A stretch of 64,000 bases of DNA from Arabidopsis thaliana (GCF_000001735.4 NC_003070.9:25157971-25221970), one strand, 5' to 3'. Numbered from the stretch's first letter, positions 23,860-35,531 are shown. Program-made: numbers and translations. The notes: a model not told the origin generated them from the letters alone.

Positions 23860-24885
23860 ACATTTATTTGGGTTATTCTAAACATACCACACATTTTCCT
23901 AAGAAACTGAAAAAGAACAGTTTTATTTATCTTACATATATCTCAAAAAAAATGATATTTGGAAGTATATTCAAATCAAATCTGGATATCCTAATCTTAA
24001 ATTATTATTTTTTTGGATCCATAGGAAGAACTTGTATATGGAGAAATTTAATTTGAATAAAAAAAACTTCATATATCTATATTTTGAAGTGGATTGGACG
24101 GGGTATCAAAGATATTATTCTCCCACCTCTAAAGATGATAGATTTAAAAAAAAAAATTGAGAAGGTTTTATATAGAAGATGATTAAACATGACATAAGGA
24201 TGAAACAATCAAACATTAGAAAAGAAAACAAACAATTTAACAAGAAGTAATTAAGAGATAATTAGAGAATAATTGATAAAAACAACCAAAATATTATAAT
24301 AATATTTGGAAAACTCAAAATGAAATCAAATGAAAGTAAAAAAACACAAATGTTTTTTCATTAGAACATACCTTTCACAAATTGTTTAATCGATTCTGAA
24401 TTATTTTTGTTGACAATAGAAATTTCACCAAATTTTCTAGATATGTTTCAGAATGTTTTTTTTAGGAGAATCAGCGGATACACATACTAAAGTTAATGAG
24501 TTTGATCTTTAATAGAAGAAAATTTTAACCTAAGTGAAAAAATGATCAAAACATGTCACACGACGTCGTATAAAAATATTTTATACGATGTCGTTTGATA
24601 TATTCTCTATTTTTTATGTCATCTAAAAGTTAAGTTTTTGTTGATGTAATAACTAACTTAAAGACTGTTATAATTTCTATTTCTATTTCTATTGGGATTC
24701 ATCCATCCATAAACCTTAACATACATTTTCATAGCTTCTACAATAAATAAAATACTTAATCAAATAAAATAAAATAATATAAAAGAAAAACATTTAAGAA
24801 TTGATATCATGTTCTCAATTTTTCAAAGTAGATACTTTTAGTGCAAAATTCCTTGTAACTCCGACTATGCATATAAGATTTGGAG
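23860..24885 (+). repeat. Direct repeat copy A, left of the CXXC-R1 gene
   Basis: Shares ordered landmarks with 29260-30335: CACCTCTAAAGATGATA (24124 and 29464), GAACATACCTTT/GCACATACCTTT (24364 and 29732), the ACATGTCA..CGA.GTCG foldback (24525-24632 and 29904-30008) and AAGAATTGAT.TCA (24797 and 30252). The two blocks are much diverged between landmarks. Confidence 0.65.
24525..24632. repeat. Foldback with ACGACGTCGTATAAAA core
   Basis: An imperfect palindrome centred near 24577: ACGACGTCGTATAAAA on the left pairs with TTTTATACGATGTCGT on the right, and the pairing continues outward to TTAACCT/AGTTAAG. A related element is at 29904-30008. Confidence 0.75.
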
Positions 24886-25316
24886 AAAAAATGTTTAGAT
24901 TTTTCAAAGTAATGTATGTGAAGGGGCATGCCAAAAAAAAATGATCTCTAGATTTTTCATGCTCACCACAAAAATACGCAATATGAGCTCCATTCAGTTT
25001 TCACTTTTCAAATTTCATTAATTAAACCAAAACATTTGACCATGGTCAGTTAAAATCGATGCAATATAATTAAACCGAACTGAACCAGAGAAGATAAAAG
25101 ACCCAAAGAGAAAACAAAAATTACTTAACTTTTTCAGACTTCTGAAAGTTTACATACTCTACTTTTTAGTTATTATAATATATCAAAGTTACAAAAAAAA
25201 AAAAATTCAATATTGTTCAGAAATGATGAACTCGAGTTTTGATTTAGGTTTTGGTGATGATTCTGATGCTTCCGCATTTGCATTCTTTTTCGGATTTTCA
25301 TTCTTTTGTATTTGCA

Positions 25317-27823
25317 TCAGTTTCCTCCTACAAAACAAAAGCAAAAATATGTTCAAACACCATTACAAATTCCAAATATCGCATTGTTAATTGCTTCTTT
25401 ATAAGAATGACTTACCTCTTACAAGAGATATATTCTCTATCTCTGGTTTCTGCTCAGGTTTAAAAGCTAACCATCTTTCATGTGGACATAAATCATCAAA
25501 TGTTCCTAGATCTGTGCATTGATAAGATGGAGATTAAATTACTAAACACATTTGAATATAAGAAACATAAACAAAGAGTAAGTAAATTCAAACCTTGAAG
25601 CAAAAAAAATTGTTCTTCTTCAAAACACTTCAATTTCCAGAGAACAAAACCATTATCATCCAACATGATTGGTTCCGTTCTACGCGCATCACATATAAGC
25701 GTCACTGCAGATAGATTTCACCATGTCAAACAAAATAATATCTAAGATAACATTCGTTAGACAAAAACAAAAGACTCAAAGAATTTAGACTTACTTTTAG
25801 ATTTCATGCCCTTTGCCTCCATCATTTCTTCATGAGCTTCTTTAGCTTCATCTCTTATTTGAGACACGATTGAGTTGTGTTCCTCAATAGACAATGGAGC
25901 TCCGTTTTTCTCCATAATGGATTTGGCAACCTCACCTTGCATCTTCTGTTTGAGCTGCTTCTCCTAAATATAAAGACAAAACGAGCTTTAGCACAAAGAG
26001 TTATATAAAAACAAATCCATCTAACATATTTTCAAAAATACCTTTTGCTTTGCGGCTGCAGCCTTTTGTTTAGCTTCCTTTTTCCGTTCTCCACACTCTT
26101 CAGTTTGGCTATTTATGTAATTCCTCATTGCCCTAGTAAAATTTCACACATAAGTTAACGAAGCATTAACTACAAAAAAAAAGAGTTGATACTGGCATAA
26201 AAAGATTCACATACCATGTGCTAAGTGATTCATCACATAAGAAATTTAGAAGCTTGAGCTTTCTTGATGCATTCATCTTCTCATACGCAGCAACACCCCC
26301 TACAAAAGTTTCTAGTGGGAGCTCATCACTCAAAACTTCTGACTTCGATAGGATCTCTCCTATAGCCGTGAACCAACTGCTGTCCGTTGCACTTAGAGAC
26401 AAAGACCTATAATGAATTCAAATACATCAGAAACAGGAGAAGAAAATGTATATATTTCAGGACATAAAGATAAACACTCGTACATCTCTCTATCCTTTGA
26501 TATTAAATCCAACAACTGGATCATCATCTGAGTAATAGAGCAGTATTGTTGTCTCCTTGTGTTACGCCCACATATAAACAGCTCACGGACAATAGTTTCA
26601 GCATGTCCTTCCTTCAAAGCAAGTGCCTATCATAAAAGTAAAAAAAGTATCAGATTAAGAGTAAATATCTATAGATAACTTGATTATCAAGCTATAGAGA
26701 GAAAATACTATACCTTTCCAAAGGCTGAGCAAAACTCGAAAAGCTGACATACATTTCCAGCTTCTTCAGTTGGTATATCAATGCGTGAAACACAAGTCAA
26801 GCTTATACCCTCAGGAAGTTGAGCCTCAAGCTGAATCTCCTCTTTCAGTTTGTCACTGGGTTTGGCTCTCTTCCTCTTGTCCACCACTTTCTTCTTCTCC
26901 TTGGGAACATCTGTTTCATAACCGTAAAAACCGTTAGTCTCTTCTTTATATAAGACACCTTACAAAACACAAACACAAATCTTATATTCTCACCTAATAT
27001 TCCCACTTCTGTCCCTGGAACAGATTCACTATTGCTACTACTACCTTCATTGCAAGCAGAAACCTACAGAAACCGTATTGATCAAGTAAGCATAATAAAA
27101 AAAAAACGAAACCTAAAGATCACTAAAACCACGATTTGTATAATTTTTTTCAGTACCAGTTCTGGTTTCTTCTGATAAGCAAACTTATCATGCCCCTCAG
27201 CTTCAAGAAGCGCATAGACTGAGGAATATCCACGGGCTTTAGCTTCGTGTGCCAAAATCCCAGTGGGCTCTAGTCCTTGGGCTTTTCTGAAAAATCCTCA
27301 CAAACATTCAACAAAAAAAGCTTTCTTACATTGATAAAACTCAAATCTTAAAGACATGTAGTTTACCTGCATACACTACAGATGCAGATGCCTCTGCACA
27401 GAGGACATATCCAATCATCCAACTTTGCTACTTCTTCTGCATTTTCACCATACCTATGATTCAAATAAAAAACACATAATAAGAATACATAGTCTCAGAA
27501 AAAATAAATTAAAGAATCGAAAAAAACACAAAAAACGGACCTGATTGATAAGCATTTGTAACAAAACTTTATGGGACATAGCTTCTTCCTCCTCATTGCC
27601 TTGCACGGTGCAGCAAAGTCAAGAGTCTTCTGTCGACACTACAAAGAAACAAACCAACATTTTAGTTAATATAAAAGGAAACGAAATTTTATCATCTATT
27701 AAAGAATGAAAATCGAGAATCATAATTATGTTTTACCTGGTGACATGATTTGCCATTTTGGGAGTCATAAATTCTTTTTCCGACAACTCTAACACCGGGA
27801 TTGGTTTCACGCTTTCTCACCAT
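25317..27823 (-). CDS. CXXC-R1 (CDCA7-type) zinc-finger protein with DDT-like domain
   Basis: My model has 13 exons and 493 residues: 27737-27823, 27541-27638, 27367-27453, 27157-27286, 26994-27063, 26714-26910, 26484-26626, 26215-26406, 26042-26132, 25795-25963, 25594-25704, 25416-25511 and 25317-25327. The cysteine-rich zf-4CXXC_R1 domain covers about residues 13-110 (CHQC, CPIKFCYKC, CPLCRGICICSVC). A DDT-like helical region follows (about 175-240), then a basic coiled coil (KKEAKQKAAAAKQK). A WHIM-like segment ends the protein. Related proteins, including CDCA7, couple chromatin remodellers to DNA; a nuclear chromatin role is inferred here. I recall it as At1g67270, 'monoamine-oxidase A repressor R1 zinc finger'. 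The last exon border is weak: only GGN-stop is added. Confidence 0.85.
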
Positions 27824-27889
27824 AACAACAGTAAATTAAAAACGTAGAAAGCGGACTTTTCGAAATAATAGAGAGTTTAAAGAACTAAA

Positions 27890-28440
27890 GGGTTAGAGAA
27901 TAATGAAGCAACTTTAGGAGGAATATATGAAGTATTTAATTAGAGAAGATACCAGAAAGCAAAAGTTGAAGTGAGTATGGAATGTGAGAGGTGTTTCCAT
28001 ACTCACTTCTTAAATAATAGGCTCAAAGTTCAAAAAAGGGAAAAAAAAAATATTCATATGGTAGTTTGTTTTCAATTAGTTGTTTTCAGATCCTTATCTT
28101 TTTATTTGACTGTTTTTCTATTTAATGTTAAAGCTCTAATTGGTATAAATTTTGGATTTGTAGAAACAAAATCTTTTATTTCTTTTTGTAAAGTAAATTA
28201 GCAAATGAAATACAAATAGAAATTGACTTTGACTAAAAATTTATATATTATAATGGTCAAATGAAGAACATGGAAAAAAAAATTTGACTTCTCTAATAGG
28301 ATGGTAGAATAATTATTAAGAAAGAAATTTTCGATTCTACAAAATCTATGGACATTCATGTAACCTACTTATTTTTGGTCAAACCATGTAGCACTTAATG
28401 GTGATTATATTTTTTCTCTTTTCTTAAGATTGTTTCTTTA
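27890..28440 (+). repeat. Inverted duplication, left arm (promoter of CXXC-R1 gene)
   Basis: Pairs with the reverse complement of 28450-29045. Matching blocks include AATTAGAGAAGA, AAAGTTGAAGTGAGT/AAAGTTAGAAGTGAGT, GAGAGGTGTTTCC, CAAAATCTTTTATTTCT and AATTGACTTTGACT. This arm contains the leader and proximal promoter of the minus-strand gene. A short perfect hairpin (15-bp stem, 27968-27982 with 27995-28009) lies inside it. Confidence 0.85.
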
Positions 28441-28449
28441 ATGGTAAAA

Positions 28450-29045
28450 TTCTATAATAGGATGGTGGAATAATAATTAAGAAAACAATCCTTAGAATAA
28501 AGAAAAAATCAAATCACCACAAACTGCTACATGATTTGACCAAAACAATAAGTAGGTTACATGACAGTTCATAGATTTTGCATAATATAATGATTCTTTC
28601 TTAATTATTATACTACCATTCCTATTATAGAAGTCAAATAAATGTTTTTACCTATTTTCATTTCACCATTATATTATTTAAAATTTCAGTCAAAGTCAAT
28701 TTCTATTTTTTATATCATTATGCTAATTTCCTTTACAAAACAGAAATAAAAGATTTTGTTTCTTCAAATCCCTAAAATTAGACCAATTAGAACTTTAACA
28801 TAAACTACAAATGAGTCAAATAAAAGGATAAAAATCTGAAAATAGCTAATGGAAAACACACTGTTATTTTGAATAAAATGTTTTCCCTCTTAGAAATTTT
28901 AACCTATTATGTAAGTAGAGGGAAACACCTCTCAAATTCCACACTCACTTCTAACTTTTGTTTTCTAGTCTTCTCTAATTCAATTCTCCAAATTTTCCTT
29001 ATATATCTCTTCATTACTCTCTAATCAACTTTTTGTTTTGTTATG
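28450..29045 (-). repeat. Inverted duplication, right arm
   Basis: Inverted copy of the left arm, ending at GTTATGG (29041-29047), which corresponds to the start-codon context GTTATGG of the gene itself at 27819-27825. After this point there is no similarity to the coding region. Confidence 0.8.
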
Positions 29046-29069
29046 GAAATTTGTTTCCAAAAAAAAAAA

Positions 29070-29180
29070 AGATTTTGTTTCTACAAATCCCAAATTATAG
29101 GCCAATAAGAGCATTGAAAACAATACAAAAATGGATAATCTGGAAAACAATTAAAAATATTTTCCCTCTTTTTTAACTTT
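29070..29180 (+). repeat. Third partial copy of the duplicated segment
   Basis: GATTTTGTTTCTACAAATCC and the following AATTATAGGCCAATAAGAGC..TTTTCCCTCTT repeat, in the same orientation, the segment at about 28752-28885 in the right arm. Confidence 0.7.
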
Positions 29181-29259
29181 TAGAAAATTACAAAAAAATT
29201 GTATTATCATTAAAAATAAATCAATTTTTTCAATAAAACAAAACATATATATCAGGGTT

Positions 29260-30335
29260 AAAACTACCACACAATTTTATTTATTTTCAACAAATGTATT
29301 TATAAATTATTATTTTCATACATATATATTAAAAATTATTTATTTGGGAGTAGATCCAAGTTGGATCTGAATATCCTGTTTTTCAATAGAAAAAGAATTA
29401 GATCCAGATCCGTAAGTTTCATATATCATCTTTCAAACAGGATTAAGATTTCAGATATTTTTCCACCTCTAAAGATGATATACATTTATCCAATGATTTT
29501 TTTGAAATCTTTTATATGAAATTTAGATAAAGTTTTTTATACTAAATTTGAATTATGTTATATTTTCATTGGAAAAATCAGGAGTCAAAACATAAATATC
29601 AAGCAATCAAACTAATAATAATATAAAAGGATTAACAGTATTCAATAATAAGACAACCAAAAACATATGCAAATATTTAAAAAATCATAAATAAAATCGA
29701 CTGAATATAAAATATCTTAAAAACTGTTATTAGCACATACCTTTTGCAAAATAATTCAACTGAATGTTAGGTTTCTTCATTGATGCGATAAAAAAAATCT
29801 AAACTTTCTTTATGATATGTGTTTTCGCTATATTGTTATAAAAACAATACGGCGGATATAAATACATAAAGCTGTGAATATGATCTTTTTATAGAACAAG
29901 AATGTTAACCTAGACGACATAAAAATTGAAACATGTCAAACGATGTCGAATAGATTAGTATAGTCGATGTCGTTTGGCATATTTTAATTTTATGTTGTTT
30001 AGGTTAACTTCTAGTTTTATAAAATCGTATACAAGTTTATCTAACGCTAATCCTTTAGTATATTATACGATGTCGTTTGACATGTTTCAATCTTTGCTTC
30101 GTCTAAGGTAATTTTTTGTTCAGCAAAAGATTATCTAATTCACAAATTTTTTGTATCACTAAAATCTAGCCCGTTTAATCTACACATACATATTTTTTTG
30201 TAAATAAAATCCCGAATTAAACAAAATTAAGAAGAAAAAGAAATGACATTCAAGAATTGATGTCAAGCTTCGATGTTTTCTAGTGTAAGGATCCTCATAA
30301 CTTGGACTAGGCATAAGATTTTTTCTTGAATATCA
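29260..30335 (+). repeat. Direct repeat copy B, right of the CXXC-R1 gene
   Basis: Diverged copy of 23860-24885 in the same orientation, with its own foldback at 29904-30008 and an extra half-copy of the foldback arm at about 30066-30110 (CGATGTCGTTTGACATGTTT). Confidence 0.65.
29904..30008. repeat. Foldback with ~45-bp arms
   Basis: Left arm 29904-29949 (GTTAACCTAGACGACATAAA and onward) and right arm 29964-30008 (ending TTTAGGTTAAC) are inverted copies with several mismatches; the loop is 14 bp. Confidence 0.8.
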
Positions 30336-30592
30336 TTCACTTATCATCTTATTTATTGGCAATTAATGTTAAGTGGAACTAATATACAAAGACGCAACAT
30401 AGGCTTTTATACTGTAAATTAAACAACTACACTATATTCTGAAAAACAAATCATTCACTTTGATAAAAATATTCAGCACTGAGAGAGATTATATCAAACC
30501 CCAAACTGATGTAATTCACAACAAGGCCTCTCCTCCTGTCTCCCTCATAAGCCATTTTCGTGCATTTGTTGCCTCTCTTCTGCTTTCTCCTC

Positions 30593-32577
30593 TCACTCCA
30601 GTTCTTTGAGAAAGTCAATGTTGTCCACAAATACCTGTAAAGCCAAAAGTCGAAACTCAAAACGAGACATTCAGAGCTCTTTGCATCAATATGAATCTAT
30701 CTCTACACACCAATATCTTACCGATTTCCAACCATCAGGATCCAGACACGCGGTGATCTTCGTGCTAATACCTGGTAAGGGACCAGGCTCCCTCGTGATT
30801 TTTCCCCCAAAGAGTTTTATAGCTTCTGCAGTTTTGTACACATCATCCGTCCCTATTGCTATCTGATAGTAATCAAATACAAGCAAACAAGTTAAAACTA
30901 TCGCAACCCTCCAGTTGAAAAGTAATATAGACGAACGGAATGTCAATTTTCTTTTACCTGAGCATAAGCATTTCCTTTATCATATTCAGTGACACCATAG
31001 TTATATGTCAGCTCTAGGACAGGAAATTTATCTTCTGGACCATATCCCATCATGGCTATTGTGTACTGCAAATAACCACTTACGGTAAGTGAGTTTATAC
31101 AAAAACATATAACCGATATATACAATGGAAGGTTAAGGCCGCATAAGTAAGAATTAGATTTGTGAGGCATTGCAAATTACCTTGTACTCTGGGTTGTCTC
31201 TTGTTCGCAGAAGTTCCATTCCAAAAGCCTATAAAGAAAGGAAGCACACATGATCAGAGGATAAGAATGCATTCTGATAAAAGAGATAGAAACTATATCA
31301 GATCAAACATTTACTGTCAGGCTGCAAACTACCACATCTCAAAACAATTTCATAGGAATCACCTTCTCATAGAACTTTATGGCCCTATCGAGATCACCAA
31401 CACGGAGCATAACTTGGCAAAGAGGTTCTGGTGTAGGACCTCTTTCCAAGAGTTCAAATTTGTAACCATCAGGATCTTCAATGAATGCTATTACAGTTTT
31501 GCCACCTTTGACAGGACCAGGCTCCCGGCTTACTTTTCCCCCTTTGGCTTTCACAAGCTCTACAGTTTTCGCCACCTTTTGGAAAGAAATTTTCACTTCT
31601 TAGATATAAAACCATTAAGTGGAAAGAGTAAAATCCATACACATCAAACACTGTTTCAAAGAAAGAACATAATTGCATATAGATTGTAGAAGCTCACATC
31701 ATCGACCGCAATACCAAAGTGACCAAAACCAGCCCCAATGTCATACTTGTCAACTCCATAATCTGTAAAAAAAATTACACTAAGAAAGCTAAGCCAACCA
31801 TATAAATATAAAATGCATAGTCTTGAGCTCCCTAGAGCTAAATGAACTACAATACTCAGAGTCTTGGCAGTAGCATAAAAGGGGGATACAGATATAACTT
31901 ACTATAAGTAAGCTCAATCACAAAGTGTGAATCTTCCGGTCCATAACCAAGGAAAGCATTAGTATACTTCTCTTCTGGTATATCACGCTTACGTAGAAGC
32001 TTCATCCCAAGACATTCAGTATAAAACCTACAGCAATCAGATGATTCTTTTAAACTTAATGTGACTTTAAGAGACTCAACATCAAAGCCATATCACAGGA
32101 AAGCCAAAGTGAAGTACTTTATCGTCCGGTCCATATCGCCAACACGATAAACAACATGAAGCATTCTTCTCTTATCATTCTTAACCCAGGTGAGAAGATC
32201 ATCTTGTGTAGTAGCTTGAGCTGCTTTACCAGATTCAGCAACTCCTAAACAGTTTACACTTCTTCTCAAAAGCTTATGAGAAGTTAAACCAAAAAGCTGT
32301 GATTGAGGAACATCTGCAACAACACAAATTGAACAAGAATCATAAACCAGAAATTTGGGAACTTTAAAACAACCCTAGTTCTAGAATTCACTAATCAATT
32401 GGAGAATGATTGTATCTATATTGTGTAGTCAACGATATATGTGAAAGGAGGAGGATGATTACGGAGAGTGCGAGAGAGATTTCTGGAGAGGAGGGAGATG
32501 GGGAAGCGAGGAGAATCAGAGAAGCAGGCGAGGGAAGGTCGAATGGAGGAAGCAGCCATAGGAATGATCCTCACCAT
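30593..32577 (-). CDS. GLYI6: Two-domain glyoxalase I (lactoylglutathione lyase), plastid-targeted
   Basis: Nine exons: 32463-32577, 32118-32313, 31903-32027, 31698-31762, 31363-31575, 31181-31228, 30958-31065, 30722-30862 and 30593-30634, giving 350 residues. It converts the hemithioacetal of methylglyoxal and glutathione to S-lactoylglutathione. Domain 1 (about 88-210) keeps all four metal ligands: His91 (LHVVY), Glu142 (VIELTYN), His160 (GFGHFGI) and Glu208 (YKFELLERG). Domain 2 (about 218-345) has Gln at the first and third positions (CQVMLRV, YAQIAIG) and no Glu at the fourth (WKSVFV), so only one site should be catalytic. The Ser/Arg-rich N-terminus without acidic residues until Asp20 looks like a chloroplast transit peptide. 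I recall At1g67280; the GLYI6 symbol is from memory. Confidence 0.95.
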
Positions 32578-33197
32578 CTTCTTCCTCGAGATTCAGAGCT
32601 CTCTGCGTGTGTTGATGAATGATTCGTCAAGCGGTGGCTACTTTTCCTCCGTCGGAGATTAAGTGACGACAACGGTAGAGACTAGAGATAAAGCTTTTTT
32701 ATTCTTTTTTATTTTGGAGATTCATTAAAAAAACAAAACAAAAAAACAAAAACAAAAAATTGAACGATTCGTGATATTTAGACATAATTATTATTAGTTA
32801 AATGATTAATTAGTTAATTACTGCCTTATTGGAACTTATATATTTAGATTTTGTATTGTAATGTTAAAATGAAATGAATTTTTTCTTACTTACAAAAAAT
32901 AAAAAATGGAATCGATGTTGGAAAATAAATGTCATAAGTAACACTATTTATTAATAAAGGACTACAAGACTGTTGAAAAAATATAAAATAATAAATAACC
33001 ATTCTATATAGTGATTTCATTATGACAATTTTCTCCAATTTGTTATATCTATCAAAAAAACATTTATTCAAAAAATATAATAATTACAAGAATCAAAGAA
33101 TATATACATGTAAGTATAAAGAAAAAAAATTAACCTTACAAACATGTTATATAGGTTTCGTTTCAAAAAATAAATTGATAATATATGCATATCAAAA
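32578..33197. other. Spacer between glyoxalase I promoter and GLOX1 3' end
   Basis: Glyoxalase leader and promoter on the left, GLOX1 3' untranslated region on the right. An A-rich simple repeat (AAAACAAAACAAAAAAAC) lies at about 32727-32755. I see nothing else. Confidence 0.55.
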
Positions 33198-35190
33198 TTA
33201 GACAATCTGAATCCATTCTCCAACGCTAGGGACACCATTGTAGACGGCAAAGAGAAGATAATAACCAGGAGGAGCAAGTTTTCCACTAGGAGGAGCAACG
33301 GCTTGGATTTGATGATTATCGCCACCAACATTCTTCACATTGTTAATACCCAACATAAGCAACCTCATGTTCATTGATACACTATGTGTAGTAAATGATG
33401 GTGCCAACATTGTCACCATTACATTCTCCTTTGCTACGTTTTGTTGTTTAAGCTCGATCTTTACGTCAAACATTTGTCCATACTTAATCTGTTTTGGTGT
33501 TGCGGTGTTTACGATTCTTGGTCTCATATTGGCTAGAGCTGGATCAAGGTAAGGTGGTGAGAATTTCTCGATGCGGAGTTCGGTTGGGTACTCAACGTTG
33601 AATTGGTATCCGTTGTTGGTGTTGCTTCCACCGACGAGAACTTTACCATCAGGAAGAGCGATTGCGATGGAATGGTACACACGAGGGATAGTGGAAGGAG
33701 CGAGTTCTTTGAAACGTTGGCCTAAAGGTTTGTTAGGTTTGTACAAGAGTGGAGCAAAATTTGGTTCTTTGGCTAAGTGCCAACCAGAGGAGCCACGTTT
33801 TGCACCATTAATGATAAGAATTTCTCCATTAGGAAGGATCACAGTATCACTCATCACACGTGACGTTGGCATGGTCTCTGTTTTCCATACAGGCTTAGCA
33901 CTATTGATGTTTAACCTTGCACAATCTTTCAAGGCCCAATCGTAAATCTTTAACCTCTCTGCACGGAAGTAAGCGTCTTGTTTTGCACCACCGCAAACTA
34001 GGACATCAGCGGGGATGATAGCGGGGTTTTGGACGTAGAGGCGGATGGGGAGAAGAGCCGAGGAGGCGGAACCAGGGTAGTTACGGGCACCACCGGGAAG
34101 TTGAGGGAACTCTTTGAGCACTTTGTTTGTTTTCGGGCTAAGAAGAATGGATCGGTTGTTGGCGAAAATGAAGAGGTTACCATCAGTGTTAAGCCAAACA
34201 AAAGGGTAAAGATTGTTTTCTTCTGGATCATCTGTTTGTCTAAGAAGTTGTGAGTCATAGAGTTTCTTGTTGTTTTGTCCTTCCGGAAGGATATACTCGT
34301 AGTTGAGAGCGTCACGGCCTCCAACAACGATGAAAGTTCCATCAGGAAGAGTGGCTTGTGTTGAGTACCATCTCCTTGCAGCGAGTGCCTTTGGATATTC
34401 AATCCATACACAGTTTTCGCATGTGGATAGGTACCTTGCCGTGTTTGCTCCTCCTTGGAATCCTCCAGTACTTACCAAAGTACCGTTTACGGTTAAACCT
34501 CCAGAAGAACACCATGTGTCTGTTGTAAGCTGTCATGTTTCCATTAAATCCATCAGATCAACAATTACTAATGTGTAAAATGAATTATATTTGTAATTTC
34601 TTAATCTGCGTGATTTTAACTAAAACGTTATATAAAAAAGGAACGGAGGGAGTAATAATTAGTAATTTTGTTACCGCAAGAGGCTTGATGTCTCCGGTGT
34701 TAATATCGACGAGGACAGAGTGAGCCCAACAATCAACTTTATTTTTTTTGGCGTCAAAAACATGGCAAGGTACGCCTGGAGGCAATTTGATTTGTGAAAT
34801 TCTCCAAATGGTTGCGTCGTAAAACTGAACTTTATTGATCAAAGGCATCAAAATTGCGTGCATGGCTGAAACACCAGAATTCTTCATGAATAACTCCCAT
34901 TGTCCAGGCCAATTCATCTCAGGTCCTGCGGCAACGGTGCCACGACCTTTACCTTTGCCTTTGCCTTTGCCAGCTTTTGGTGGTTTTACTTCGAGGGCTT
35001 CACGTTTAACCATGCCTTCCAATGAAGTATGATCCTCAACTTCGAGGGTTTCACGTTTAGCCGTCGTCATGCCTTCCAATGAAGTATTATCGTCATCATC
35101 ATCGTTGTCTACCTCTGCGACTGCCTTAGAAACGGCTGCCACCAAAACAATGATGGATAATAGCCATAAGAGTCTTGTTGACTTTTTCAT
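33198..35190 (-). CDS. GLOX1: Secreted glyoxal oxidase, copper-radical family
   Basis: Two exons, 34675-35190 and 33198-34529, 615 residues. A signal peptide (MKKSTRLLWLL to about residue 25) is followed by an acidic linker containing a duplicated TSLEGM unit, a Lys-Gly run, then the seven-bladed glyoxal oxidase / galactose-oxidase fold. Copper-radical residues are visible: Cys179 (TWCSSGG) with Tyr227 (RRWYST) for the Cys-Tyr cofactor, and Tyr457-His458 (RVYHS) with His554 (FTTHSV) for copper. The enzyme oxidises aldehydes or primary alcohols and makes hydrogen peroxide outside the cell. In Arabidopsis the family acts in wall and pollen development. Recalled as At1g67290. A TATA box sits about 100 bp upstream. 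Confidence 0.95.
34980..35095 (-). repeat. In-frame tandem duplication in GLOX1 linker
   Basis: Two copies of a ~57-bp unit, each holding CTTCGAGGG.TTCACGTTTA and CATGCCTTCCAATGAAGTAT. They encode two TSLEGM..KRE.LEV peptides. The copies differ by a 6-bp indel, so the frame is kept. Confidence 0.85.
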
Positions 35191-35291
35191 TTTATTTTTT
35201 TTTTCTTTTTTTTTTTACTATTTGGATGGGACAATAAGGAATGATGTCTACGGTTAAACTGGTTGATGATGGTTTGTCTAGTGAACATTGC

Positions 35292-35299
35292 TTTATATA
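35292..35299 (-). promoter_or_regulatory. TATA box of GLOX1
   Basis: TATATAAA on the minus strand, 102-109 bp before the ATG; it predicts a leader of about 70 nt. Confidence 0.6.
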
Positions 35300-35531
35300 C
35301 TTGGGAATAGTTTGGCTTGTGTTTATTTTTGACCTTTCTTTTATTGGAATGAGTGGTTGGCAAATTATTTCCTCTATACGTTTGCCTTTCATTTTGTATG
35401 GTGGTTCTTTAAGAAAAACAAATGATAGGGCTATATTTTTTCTTTTTCTCACGTTGGCTTACAGCGTTAAATTTGTTGCGTAAACCCAAAAATATAGTAT
35501 TTGAACATAATGATTTTGCAAAAAAAAACAT

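Larger units (their letters stand above)
23201..25316. other. Intergenic DNA downstream of the CXXC-R1 gene
   Basis: Contains a foldback at 23281-23417 and a ~1-kb block (about 23860-24885) that recurs on the other side of the gene near 29.26-30.34 kb. A frame at 25203-25316 just past the stop could continue the upstream protein in another frame; see the findings. Confidence 0.5.
27824..30592. other. Intergenic DNA between CXXC-R1 gene and glyoxalase I
   Basis: Almost entirely repeats: the two arms of a ~0.55-kb inverted duplication (27890-29045), a third partial copy (29070-29180), and direct repeat copy B with its foldback (29260-30335). No protein-like frame was found. The glyoxalase 3' untranslated region occupies the right end. 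Confidence 0.6.
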
